Shown here: piece by piece, positions 7,830-15,765 of the stretch
Position numbering within the stretch: position 1 is the first letter of the stretch
How the letters are laid out: each line of letters starts with the position of its first letter
Assembly: GCA_902764825.1 (NCBI GenBank)
Contig: CACWXL010000019.1
Coordinates: 1 to 34,386 of the forward strand
Direction of reading: 5' to 3'
DNA: 34,386 nt
Source: Oscillospiraceae bacterium
GTDB lineage: Bacteria > Bacillota > Clostridia > Saccharofermentanales > Saccharofermentanaceae
Translations under genes and position numbers: made by a program
The notes under the pieces: model-generated
Seen by the model: the letters and a program-made list of their open reading frames with translations, nothing else
The model's database searches: none
What the model was told of the DNA's origin: nothing

Positions 7830-9005
7830 ATGGGAAAGAACGATGAGAATAATACTGAAGGGAAGACTGCAAAAGAAAAGTCGTTAAGGATAACCGCAAT
7901 TGCAATAAGCTTAATAGAAGCGGTTGCTGTTGCAGTTTTTGTCGGCATGTTCGGATATAACGTGTTTGTCAGATATATACGTATGGCTGCTCCTCCACCG
8001 CTCAGTTATGACTATCAAGGGGAAGCAGTCTTTGACTTTAATATAACAGGTGAGGACGGAGTGGAATATCCGGCCGGCACGGTTTTCGAAGTTTATGGTT
8101 TTACGCCAAGGAATACATTAATGCTGAAATCCGGGTCCGGTAGTGTAGTGAGCAATACTCACAGCCGGATAGATATTTGCCAGGCTAAGAACGGTGATGA
8201 GCTGCTTCAGGCATATGAACAGTTTACTTCAGCTGAAACGACTGAGCATTTCAGACAAGATATAACCGTTGTGGTTGTCGCAGCTATCGCGTGTGTTATT
8301 GCTTATTGTATTTTCGCTTACATTAATAACAGATGGTCAGGTGAGAAGAAAAAGCAGGTCATTCTATGCGTTGTCATTGTCGCAGTGTCAGCATTTAATT
8401 CGCATTTTGTCCACAGGTATATGTCAAAAGCACGTGCGCCTGTTATCTACCTGTATCCTGAGCAGAAGACTGAAGTCAATGTGGAACTCGTCCTGAACGG
8501 TAAGCTTACAACGACTTATCCGCTTTATGATAATGATCTCGGATGGAATGTGACTGCAACGCCTGAGGGAATAATTACAGACAGCAAAGGCAGAGAATAT
8601 TCATATCTTTTCTGGGAGGGTGACATAGCGATCACGCCTGACTTAAGCAGCGGGTTCTGCATCAGGGGCGAAGATACAGCAGCCTTCCTTGAGAAGTCTC
8701 TTAAGCAATTAGGACTTACTGATATTGAGGCTGATGCCTTTATCATGTACTGGCTCCCTCTGATGGAAGAAAGCAAATATAATGTCATCACTTTCCAGAC
8801 AGCCGCTTATGAAGATGTGTCGGGCCTTAAGATCGATCCTAAGCCTGATACGGTGATCAGAGTAAATATGTTGTGGTATCCTGTTAACACTTATGTCGAT
8901 ATGAAGCCTCAGGATCTTGATGTGATCAATCCTTCCGAACGAAAGGGTTTTACGGTCGTTGAATGGGGCGGCGAGAAGTACAGAAAGCCTGTATTTCAAA
9001 ACTGA
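7830..9005 (+). CDS. Three-TM protein with extracytoplasmic domain and C-terminal uncharacterised domain
   Basis: A 391-aa protein. TM1 is about residues 22-45. An extracytoplasmic domain (~50-145) contains FDFNITGEDG and YPAGTVFEVYGF. TM2 (~148-167) and TM3 (~175-193) follow. The C-terminal domain (~205-388) starts with RAPVIYLYPEQKTEV and contains LTTTYPLYDNDLGWNV, YSYLFWEGD, FMYWLP-like aromatic motifs and VVEWGGEKYRKP. I have seen the VIYLYPE-type domain in many hypothetical proteins of Clostridia but know no function. The first part shares its domain and TM order with the protein at 18532-19149, so the two are paralogues. Start: ATG 7830 after GGGGGA. The gene is probably in one unit with the upstream DUF4026 gene. 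Confidence 0.75.
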   Translation: MGKNDENNTEGKTAKEKSLRITAIAISLIEAVAVAVFVGMFGYNVFVRYIRMAAPPPLSYDYQGEAVFDFNITGEDGVEYPAGTVFEVYGFTPRNTLMLKSGSGSVVSNTHSRIDICQAKNGDELLQAYEQFTSAETTEHFRQDITVVVVAAIACVIAYCIFAYINNRWSGEKKKQVILCVVIVAVSAFNSHFVHRYMSKARAPVIYLYPEQKTEVNVELVLNGKLTTTYPLYDNDLGWNVTATPEGIITDSKGREYSYLFWEGDIAITPDLSSGFCIRGEDTAAFLEKSLKQLGLTDIEADAFIMYWLPLMEESKYNVITFQTAAYEDVSGLKIDPKPDTVIRVNMLWYPVNTYVDMKPQDLDVINPSERKGFTVVEWGGEKYRKPVFQN

Positions 9006-9023
9006 TTATTAAGGAATTGCAAA

Positions 9024-9383
9024 ATGCCGGTAGTTAAAGTTTCAATGCTTGAAGGGAAGACTCCCGAATATAAAAGAACCGTTCTGGATTCGATCCACGA
9101 CGGTCTGGTCGAATCGATCGGAATAGAAGACTGGGACCGCTTCCAGCGCGTGGAGGAGTTCGCGAAAAGCGATTTTGAGAAGCCTGATTTCAAGTCGGAT
9201 GATTTCATGATCATTGAGCTGTCGATCTTTCCCGGAAGGACGAAGGAGCAGAAGGGCAGACTCATCGAATGCATTTGTGGTAATCTTAACAGCAGACTGT
9301 CGGTAGATCCTGCCGACGTGTTCATTATCATTAACGAACCGCCTCTGGAGAACTGGGGAATAGGCGGCAAGCAAAGAGGTTAA
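9024..9383 (+). CDS. Tautomerase family protein (4-oxalocrotonate tautomerase-like)
   Basis: A 119-aa protein starting Met-Pro-Val-Val. In this superfamily the initiator Met is removed and Pro becomes the N-terminal general base. The chain has two beta-alpha-beta halves: residues 2-60 begin with MPVVKVSMLEGKTPEYK, and residues 61-119 begin with DFMIIELSIFPGRTKEQK and end in the DVFIIINEPPLENWGIGG segment typical of longer tautomerases. It probably catalyses keto-enol tautomerisation or dehalogenase-like chemistry on a small acid; the substrate is unknown. The next gene starts one base after the stop, so the two are likely co-expressed. Confidence 0.8.
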   Translation: MPVVKVSMLEGKTPEYKRTVLDSIHDGLVESIGIEDWDRFQRVEEFAKSDFEKPDFKSDDFMIIELSIFPGRTKEQKGRLIECICGNLNSRLSVDPADVFIIINEPPLENWGIGGKQRG

Positions 9384-9384
9384 G

Positions 9385-10143
9385 ATGATCACGGATTCTT
9401 TTGATGATAAGAGCGAAGCGATAGTAACGCCGGGTTCTTTTTTCGGTGAGAGGAAGCATATTTGCGATACGGCGATCGTTACTTTTTCGCGTGAGATATT
9501 TGAAGAAGCACTCGCGAAATATCCGAACGAACAGGTGTCCGAATTAGGTTCGGTCAATAAGATCAGACCGATACATCTTCTCGATATCGGCGGTATGAAA
9601 GCGGTTCTTTATATCTCCGAGATGGGTTCTGCGCAGGCGGCTACTGATTTCATTGAAGTCAACTGGAAAACCGGCGCTGATAAGTTCATTCTTTTCGGTT
9701 CATGTGGCGCGCTCGATCCTGAGAAGACCTCAGGCAGATACATCATCCCGACAGAAGCTTACCGCGACGAGGGCATGAGCTATCACTATGCTCCGCCCGC
9801 TGATTACATCGCCATTAAGAATGCGGACTTCATGAGGAGTTTTTTCGAAGACAACGGATATCCCTATATCAAGGGAAGAGTTTGGACGACGGATGCTTTG
9901 TACCGCGAGACACGTGAGAACGTCAGAAAGCGCAAGGAAGAAGGCTGCTTGGCAGTCGAGATGGAGCTTGCCGGAGTTCAGGCGGTGTGTGATTTCCACG
10001 GGTTTGAGCTCTATGATTTCCTCGTTGCGGGCGATGTCGTCGACCAGCCTGATTACACACCTGAAGGTCTTAATGAAGCCAACCATTCATTCGGCAAATT
10101 CGGTATCGCGGTAGAACTCGCGAGGAAGGTAAAGGGAATCTGA
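9385..10143 (+). CDS. Nucleoside phosphorylase (PNP/UDP family 1)
   Basis: A 252-aa protein of the trimeric/hexameric nucleoside phosphorylase family, which cleaves nucleosides with phosphate to a base and ribose-1-phosphate. Visible marks: EMGSAQAATDFIEV (~75-88), FGSCGALDPEKTSG (~110, phosphate/sugar site), an insertion YHYAPPADY, and VEMELAGVQAVCDFHG (~190-205), the ribose-binding Glu-Met-Glu segment. The general-acid region reads VAGDVVDQPDY. The set is closest to uridine phosphorylase-like members, but the base specificity cannot be fixed. Cytoplasmic salvage enzyme. The start follows an AGAGG site overlapping the end of the tautomerase gene. Confidence 0.85.
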   Translation: MITDSFDDKSEAIVTPGSFFGERKHICDTAIVTFSREIFEEALAKYPNEQVSELGSVNKIRPIHLLDIGGMKAVLYISEMGSAQAATDFIEVNWKTGADKFILFGSCGALDPEKTSGRYIIPTEAYRDEGMSYHYAPPADYIAIKNADFMRSFFEDNGYPYIKGRVWTTDALYRETRENVRKRKEEGCLAVEMELAGVQAVCDFHGFELYDFLVAGDVVDQPDYTPEGLNEANHSFGKFGIAVELARKVKGI

Positions 10144-10147
10144 CACC

Positions 10148-10366
10148 ATGAATGAAAAGTATAAAGTACAAGGTTTTGCATGCCTTATCGCCGCACCGTT
10201 CTGGGGCTGGGCTCTGTATTCACTTTACGATTATCTCGCTCATCAGTATGACAATCCGGCCAACTTCATCGTTAACATAACGGGCATCGTCGGCCTTGCA
10301 GGACTTCTGGCCCTTATCATCGCGGGTATCGTTAATCTCGTGAAGGCGAAGAAGATGGGAAAGTAA
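10148..10366 (+). CDS. Small membrane protein, two TM segments
   Basis: A 72-aa protein with two hydrophobic segments (about 8-30, FACLIAAPFWGWALYSLYDY, and 40-63, FIVNITGIVGLAGLLALIIA) joined by a short polar loop, and a basic C-terminus (KAKKMGK). It starts five bases after the nucleoside phosphorylase stop and ends the plus-strand run before a bidirectional terminator. No family is recognised. The spacing and hydrophobic pattern support a real gene. Confidence 0.65.
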   Translation: MNEKYKVQGFACLIAAPFWGWALYSLYDYLAHQYDNPANFIVNITGIVGLAGLLALIIAGIVNLVKAKKMGK

Positions 10367-10490
10367 GAGACCGCTTGGCTTTGAAATGGCTGTGATCATC
10401 GCGCCTGTCCCATACCGCATGCACAATATTCAGGCTAAAGTTCAGGCTTACCCTGAAATCTGCACTGAACTGTTTTTGTAAAACGATAAA

Positions 10491-10525
10491 AATTCCGGCT
10501 AAACTTCAGGGTTAGCCGGAATTTT
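10491..10525. terminator. Bidirectional Rho-independent terminator between convergent units
   Basis: A 12-bp perfect stem (AATTCCGGCTAA / TTAGCCGGAATT, 10491-10502 and 10512-10523) has a nine-base loop and T-runs outside both arms: TTTT on the plus strand and TTTTTA read on the minus strand. It separates the plus-strand gene ending at 10366 from metH ending at 10573 on the minus strand. A second small hairpin (TTCAGG/CCTGAA, 10441-10457) lies upstream of it. Confidence 0.88.
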
Positions 10526-10572
10526 AATATGAACAACTAATATGAAACTAACGTGAAATGCACACCGGTGCT

Positions 10573-12981
10573 TTATCTTATCATGCCCTCGAAAACCGAA
10601 TCGCAGTATCTTACTGTCGCCATAGCGTCCTTTGCATAAGCGTCAGCACCGATCTGGTCTGCGTATTCGGGCGTCATTACGGCGCCGCCGACAACGATCT
10701 TGGTGTCAGGCTTTTTCTCGCGCATGAGCTTAATAGTCTCTTCCATAGAAGCAACCGTTGTTGTCATGAGGGCAGAGAGGCCGACGACTCTTATGTTGTT
10801 CTCGATGGCGCAGTCGACGATGACTTCGGGCGGAACGTCCTTGCCCAGGTCGATTACATCGTAGCCGTAGTTCTCGAGCATTACCTTTACGATGTTCTTG
10901 CCGATGTCATGGATGTCGCCCTTTACGGTGGCCATGATGACCTGGCCCTTGGTCGTGCGCGGCTTGTCGGCCATCGCTTCCTTGACTACTGCGAAGGCTG
11001 CCTTTGCGGCATCTGCGCTCATGAGGAGCTGGGGAAGGAATACTGTTCCTTTCTCGAAGCCTTTGCCGACGCGGTCAAGTGAAGGAATCAGCTCGGCGTC
11101 TATTATCTCAAGTGAATCACGGCCGGAGGCGAGTTCTTCACGCATCGCTTCGGAGGCTCTTCCGACGACGCCTCTCTCGATCGCTTCGCCTAAAGTGAGT
11201 ACGGCGCCGGATGAAGACGCTGAACTCTTCGCGCTTGAAGCGACAGTCGTAGAGCCTGCGACGTAATCCTTGAATGCCGTGATGAATTCCTGAAGGTTCG
11301 GGTCTAAGTTCATCAGTGCGTTAAATGATCTGTAGGATGCCATCATGGGGCCGTTGCACGGGTTGATGATCGCGCAGGAAAGGCCGTTCTGCATTGCCAT
11401 TGTAAGGAAGTGCGAATTGACGAGTTCACGCGCGGGAAGACCGAATGAGATATTCGATACGCCGAGGATCGAGTGACCTGAGAATTCATCTCTTACACGC
11501 CTTACTGTATCAAGTGTCGCGATGGCGGAGTCAGGGTCTGATGAGATAGTCATTGCAAGACCGTCGATGACGATGTCTTTTCGAGGAATGCCGTATTTGT
11601 CGGCCTCTTCATAGATGCGCTTTGCAATCGCGATCCTTCCGTCAGATGTCTCAGGGATGCCGCCCTCGTCCAGAGGGAGTGCGACCAGGACACCACCGTA
11701 TTTAGCAACCAGAGGCATAACGGCCTTGATGTTCTCTTCCTTGCCGTTAACGGAGTTGATCATGGGCTTGCCGTTGTAGATGCGCATGCCGCGCTCCAAT
11801 GCTTCGATATTGGTCGTATCGATCTGCAGAGGGAGATTCGTGACAGACTGGATCTTCAGGATGACGTCCTCCATCATGGAAGGCTCATCGATCTCAGGAA
11901 GACCTACATTGACGTCCAAAATGTGAGCGCCGGCTTCTTCCTGCTTCAGTGCTTCAGTCAGAAGATAATCGATGTTGTTGTCACGGAGTGCCTGCTGGAG
12001 CTTTTTCTTGCCGGTAGGGTTGATCCTCTCGCCGATTATAACGGGCTTTTTCCCGATCTTTACGCAGTCGGCAAAGCTCGTAACGTAGGTATCGTTCTTG
12101 ACCGTGGGCTCCACGAACGGAAGCATCTTGACGGTATTTATCATCTTGCTGATGTGATCAGGCGTCGTGCCGCAGCAGCCGCCCATAACGTGTACGCCGA
12201 GCTTAGCGATCTGCTCCATGACGGAAGCAAAATCGTCAGGATCGACGTCATAAACCGTCATGCCGTTCTCAGTACGTGGAAGCCCTGCGTTGGGGTTTAC
12301 TACGATAGGGAGTGAGCAGCACTTAACGAGGCGCTCTGCGATAGGGAGCATCTGCTTAGGACCGAAGCCGCAGTTAATGCCGATAGCATCGACCTTAAGG
12401 CCTTCCAGCATCGCGACCGTGCCTTCGACTCCGCCGCCGGTAAGGAGCTTACCTGTCTCGTCGTAGACCATCGTGACGATAATGGGCAGGTCGCATACTT
12501 CTTTTGCAGCAACTACAGCTGCCTTGGCTTCATATGAGTCGCTCATCGTCTCGATAACGACGACGTCGCCGCCTGCTTCGTAGCCAGCTTTTATTATCTC
12601 AGCGAAAACATCGACTGCCTCATTGAAGGGGAGATCTCCCATGGGCTCCAGGAGCTTTCCTGTAGGACCGACGTCGATCGCTACATAGGCGTCAGACTCG
12701 CGGCCTGCTTCTTTTCGAGCCTGCTGACAGATCTTAACTGCAGCGGTAACGATCTCGGTCACGTTGTCGTATTTGAATCTGTTGGCACCGAAAGTGTTTG
12801 TATTTACGATGTTTGAGCCGGCCTCGAAATAGCCCTTGTTAAGCGATTTGATGTCGTCAGGCCTTGTAAGGTTCCATGTCTCAGGCAGTTCGCCGCCCTT
12901 AAGTCCCATCTTCTGAAGGATGGAGCCGGTGCCGCCGTCGCAGAATAACCATTCTTTGCCAAGTCTGTCTCTTAAGTTCAT
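10573..12981 (-). CDS. metH: Cobalamin-dependent methionine synthase, lacking the reactivation domain
   Basis: An 802-aa enzyme that moves the methyl group of 5-methyltetrahydrofolate to homocysteine through cobalamin. Domain order: homocysteine-binding domain (1-~290) with zinc ligands Cys204 in GINCG and Cys269-Cys270 in GGCCG; pterin-binding domain (~305-560) from IGERINPTGKK; cap (~590-680); cobalamin-binding domain with Asp689-x-His691-x-x-Gly in GDIHDIGKN, His691 being the lower cobalt ligand. E. coli MetH is about 1,227 aa; the missing ~340-aa AdoMet reactivation domain is replaced by the separate protein encoded just upstream. ATG 12981 lies two bases after that gene's stop, so translation is coupled. 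A Ser/Ala-rich linker (~583-592) precedes the cap. Confidence 0.96.
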   Translation of the reverse strand: MNLRDRLGKEWLFCDGGTGSILQKMGLKGGELPETWNLTRPDDIKSLNKGYFEAGSNIVNTNTFGANRFKYDNVTEIVTAAVKICQQARKEAGRESDAYVAIDVGPTGKLLEPMGDLPFNEAVDVFAEIIKAGYEAGGDVVVIETMSDSYEAKAAVVAAKEVCDLPIIVTMVYDETGKLLTGGGVEGTVAMLEGLKVDAIGINCGFGPKQMLPIAERLVKCCSLPIVVNPNAGLPRTENGMTVYDVDPDDFASVMEQIAKLGVHVMGGCCGTTPDHISKMINTVKMLPFVEPTVKNDTYVTSFADCVKIGKKPVIIGERINPTGKKKLQQALRDNNIDYLLTEALKQEEAGAHILDVNVGLPEIDEPSMMEDVILKIQSVTNLPLQIDTTNIEALERGMRIYNGKPMINSVNGKEENIKAVMPLVAKYGGVLVALPLDEGGIPETSDGRIAIAKRIYEEADKYGIPRKDIVIDGLAMTISSDPDSAIATLDTVRRVRDEFSGHSILGVSNISFGLPARELVNSHFLTMAMQNGLSCAIINPCNGPMMASYRSFNALMNLDPNLQEFITAFKDYVAGSTTVASSAKSSASSSGAVLTLGEAIERGVVGRASEAMREELASGRDSLEIIDAELIPSLDRVGKGFEKGTVFLPQLLMSADAAKAAFAVVKEAMADKPRTTKGQVIMATVKGDIHDIGKNIVKVMLENYGYDVIDLGKDVPPEVIVDCAIENNIRVVGLSALMTTTVASMEETIKLMREKKPDTKIVVGGAVMTPEYADQIGADAYAKDAMATVRYCDSVFEGMIR

Positions 12982-12983
12982 GT

Positions 12984-13661
12984 TTATTTGTCCTCTTTCG
13001 AAAATGCGCAGGTGTCGTGCTTATTGCAGCCGGAACATCCGGAGCAGCCGACCTTGCTCTTATCTATGCCGATACCGATAAGTGCGGTAACGGACTTTGT
13101 GGGAACCATCAGGAGCGAATCCGTAAGTTCCACGCCGATCTGTTTGGAAATATCAAGGAGCCTGAACCAGTCCTTCTGGTGATCGAGCTTTAAGTCGCCG
13201 TAGCCGGGTGAGAAACGGGGTCTTAGGAAGAGCCCTTGTGCCTCGTATTCTTTCTCGAGCTTAGCGTTCTGGTCGTCAAGGAATGCTTCGATTGCTGCAG
13301 CGCCTGCTGCCTGATAGATTGAAGCGTCAGCTGAAGATGTAACGGAAGCCCTTCTTACGAGCATGTCGCAGGCAGGACCGATCGTTGCAGCAAGCAGGAT
13401 CGCTCCGCAGCAGCCCTTAAGGTTCCTCGCAAGTGACTCGGAAGTAAGGACGATCTCTTCAGTATCGTTATAGATAGTGATGTCGTTGCCTCTTACTCTT
13501 AAGGGGTATTCTTTGGTAACGATCCTCGGGTGCGACTGGGCGCCGAGCATATCAATGGCTTTGCTGATCTTAGCCTGAATGTCGGGCGCGATATCGACCA
13601 TACCGCGGTAACCCATGTAGCGCTGGACTTCTTTGACAGGTATCTCGACTCCTAAAGGCAT
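12984..13661 (-). CDS. Stand-alone methionine synthase activation-domain protein
   Basis: A 225-aa protein matching the vitamin B12-dependent methionine synthase activation domain. It has RFSPGYGD (~155) and the LLMVPTKSVTALIGIGI stretch (~180-198), which in MetH form the AdoMet/cobalamin contact region. It should act with the truncated MetH to re-methylate oxidised Co(II) cobalamin using AdoMet and an electron donor. The C-terminus adds a C-x2-C-x2-C-x5-C cluster (Cys206, 209, 212, 218) that could hold metal or an iron-sulfur cluster; that is inference. It sits between metF and metH: its start region overlaps the metF stop and its stop is two bases from metH. Confidence 0.88.
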   Translation of the reverse strand: MPLGVEIPVKEVQRYMGYRGMVDIAPDIQAKISKAIDMLGAQSHPRIVTKEYPLRVRGNDITIYNDTEEIVLTSESLARNLKGCCGAILLAATIGPACDMLVRRASVTSSADASIYQAAGAAAIEAFLDDQNAKLEKEYEAQGLFLRPRFSPGYGDLKLDHQKDWFRLLDISKQIGVELTDSLLMVPTKSVTALIGIGIDKSKVGCSGCSGCNKHDTCAFSKEDK

Positions 13662-14524
13662 TATCCTATGATCCCCTTGAGGTTATAGAGTATATCGGAA
13701 GCGACCTCAGGCTTATTCATGGAATATACGTGAATGTGCGTGATGCCGTTTGCGATGAGGTCGATTATCTGCTCTGTGGCGTAAATGATGCCAGCCTGGC
13801 GCATTGCGACAGGGTCATCGCCAAAGCGGTCGACTATTGCCTTGAAGCGCTCGGGAACGCTGGTGCCGGAGAGCTGGACTGATCTTGATAACTGCTTTGC
13901 AGTCGTGATAGGCATGATGCCCGGAACGATGGGGACATTGATGCCGACGTCCTTAACTCTGTAAAGGAAGTTATAGAATATGTTGTTGTCGAAAAACATC
14001 TGCGTCGTAAGGAAATCACAGCCTGCGTCGACCTTCTCCTTTAAGAAGTGAATGTCTTCAGACTTGTGGGCGCTCTCAACGTGTCCTTCAGGGTAGCACG
14101 CGCCGCCGATGCAGATGTCGGGATCCTGCGCTCTGATATCCCTGATGAGGTCTGATGCATGTACATAATCGTTGCAGACAACGCCGTCCTTGGGAAGATC
14201 GCCTCTTAAAGCCATGATGTTGTCGATATTGTTTTCGCGAATCTGGCGAAGCATATTAGCAACATGCTCTTTGGTGGAGGCAACGCATGTGAGGTGGGGC
14301 ATTACGGGAACGCCGTAAAGGCTCTTGATGCTCGAAGCGACTTCGACCGTGAGTTTGGAAGTAGAGCCCGCAGCGCCGTATGTGACGGACATGAACGAGG
14401 GTCCCAGTGCAGCGATCGCGCCTGCGGCAGCTTTTACGTCATCAAGACCTGTCTCAGCCTTGGGCGGGAATACCTCGAAAGAGATCGTAGGGGTCTTGTC
14501 TGCAAGTATGTTGTTAATCTTCAT
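13661..14524 (-). CDS. metF: 5,10-methylenetetrahydrofolate reductase
   Basis: A 287-aa flavoenzyme that reduces methylene-THF to methyl-THF, the methyl donor for MetH. Family marks: SFEVFPPKAE near residue 15 with the catalytic Glu, PSFMSVTYGAAG (~52), HLTCVAST (~86), NIMALRGDLP (~106-115), GGACYPEGH (~139), DFLTTQMFFDN (~170) and VPIVPGIMPI (~198). It is a TIM barrel with non-covalent FAD, of standard bacterial length. It is the first gene of a three-gene minus-strand operon (metF, activation protein, metH). Its start codon faces the divergent importer operon across ~143 bases. No SAM or cobalamin riboswitch is visible in that gap. Confidence 0.96.
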   Translation of the reverse strand: MKINNILADKTPTISFEVFPPKAETGLDDVKAAAGAIAALGPSFMSVTYGAAGSTSKLTVEVASSIKSLYGVPVMPHLTCVASTKEHVANMLRQIRENNIDNIMALRGDLPKDGVVCNDYVHASDLIRDIRAQDPDICIGGACYPEGHVESAHKSEDIHFLKEKVDAGCDFLTTQMFFDNNIFYNFLYRVKDVGINVPIVPGIMPITTAKQLSRSVQLSGTSVPERFKAIVDRFGDDPVAMRQAGIIYATEQIIDLIANGITHIHVYSMNKPEVASDILYNLKGIIG

Positions 14525-14667
14525 AATAAAAATCCTTATTTGCGCATAGATTTTAGATATAGAACAGTTGCCAATAAGTATACCTCAAAAGTAGGTTGAA
14601 TATTATAATTTAGTCGAACAATAAGAAGACAATGACGTTTTCGCTTTGTTAGGAGGTTTTACTAAGA
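14525..14667. promoter_or_regulatory. Divergent promoter region between metF and the importer operon
   Basis: AT-rich 143-base gap. A palindromic ATTATAAT core at 14602-14609 offers a TATAAT -10 on both strands (14604-14609 forward; 14602-14607 reverse). A TTGTCT lies 19 bases from the reverse -10; no good forward -35 is evident. AGGAGG at 14651-14656 serves the plus-strand gene. The gap is too short and lacks the B12-box pattern for a cobalamin riboswitch. Confidence 0.4.
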
Positions 14668-15735
14668 ATGAAGAAGATTCTTTCAATTATCCTTGCAGCC
14701 GCAGCCACACTGGCGCTTGCAACAGGCTGCAACAACACAAATGTTACTGTTCCTACAGTTACGGTTCCTTCCGAGATCGAGTCACTCGTATCTGAAGGCA
14801 AGGAGATCGTAAATGAGTTAAATGTTGCAATCCCTACAAAGGACCGTGCAGGCAACGACATCAAGGTACCTGAGAAGGTCGAGAAGATCGTATCCATGGC
14901 ACCTTCCACAACACAGTTCCTTATCGATTTAGGTCTTGCAGACAAGATCATCGGCATCGACACAAACTCTGCTTCTTATGCAGACAAGCTCAAGGCTGAT
15001 ATCCCCCAGTTCGATATGATGAGCCCTGACAACGAAGCTATCGCAGCACTTGCTCCCGATATCGTCTTCACATCAGGTATGAGCTCTGTAGGCGGCACAT
15101 CACCTTTCCAGTCACTTGTTGACAGCGGAATCTGCGTTGCTGACATTCCTTCACCTTCTTCGATCTCCGGCATCTGCGAAGATCTCGAGTTCATCGGTGC
15201 ATGCGTAGGCAAGGGCATGGAGGCTCTCGCTTATTCAAAGGGCTTTACGGCTTTCATGGCAGGCATTGAAGAGATCGGCAAGAACATCCCCGCTGAAGAG
15301 CAGAAGACAGTTCTCGTAATGATGAACGTTCCTTCCGCTGAATTTCCTACGATCTACACATTCGGCAAGGGCACATACATGAACGAGATGCTCGAAGCAA
15401 TCGGTGCCAAGAATGCCTTCGGCGACAAGGAAGGATGGCTTTCCATCTCCATCGAGGAAGCTATCGCAGCTAATCCTGACATCATACTTATGGACTGCAA
15501 CTGGATGCCCGATGCAGCAGATCAGGTAAAGGCCCTTCCCGGCTGGGAGAATGTCAATGCCATCAAAAACGGCGCTGTATATGCAGTAAATGAGGACCTC
15601 TGCTCACGTCCTAACCAGCACGTTGCCGAGGCAACACTCGAGTGGGCTAAGCTCATCTATTCCGATAAGTTCAACGACTTCACCAAGACTTTTGATGACA
15701 CTGCAAATGATTTCATCTCAAAGGTCTTCGGTTAA
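14668..15735 (+). CDS. ABC importer substrate-binding lipoprotein (BtuF/FepB class)
   Basis: A 355-aa lipoprotein; signal MKKILSIILAAAATLALA with lipobox LATGC, so Cys21 is the likely lipidated residue. A short Thr/Val-rich spacer is followed by a class III (helical-backbone) periplasmic-binding fold: KDRAGNDIKVPEKVEKIVSM, LIDLGLADKIIGIDT, IAALAPDIVF, and late in the chain NPDIILMDCNW and ALPGWENVNAIKNG. These proteins bind cobalamin, haem or ferric siderophores. The divergent B12-dependent metH operon hints at corrinoids, but the motifs do not decide. The permease gene follows after 30 bases. Confidence 0.9.
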   Translation: MKKILSIILAAAATLALATGCNNTNVTVPTVTVPSEIESLVSEGKEIVNELNVAIPTKDRAGNDIKVPEKVEKIVSMAPSTTQFLIDLGLADKIIGIDTNSASYADKLKADIPQFDMMSPDNEAIAALAPDIVFTSGMSSVGGTSPFQSLVDSGICVADIPSPSSISGICEDLEFIGACVGKGMEALAYSKGFTAFMAGIEEIGKNIPAEEQKTVLVMMNVPSAEFPTIYTFGKGTYMNEMLEAIGAKNAFGDKEGWLSISIEEAIAANPDIILMDCNWMPDAADQVKALPGWENVNAIKNGAVYAVNEDLCSRPNQHVAEATLEWAKLIYSDKFNDFTKTFDDTANDFISKVFG

Positions 15736-15765
15736 TTTCCGGTTAATACCCGACGAGTAACTGTT

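Noticed and set aside
14525..14667. Cobalamin or SAM riboswitch before metF or the importer
   Set aside because: The gap is too short and shows neither B12-box nor SAM-aptamer core motifs.
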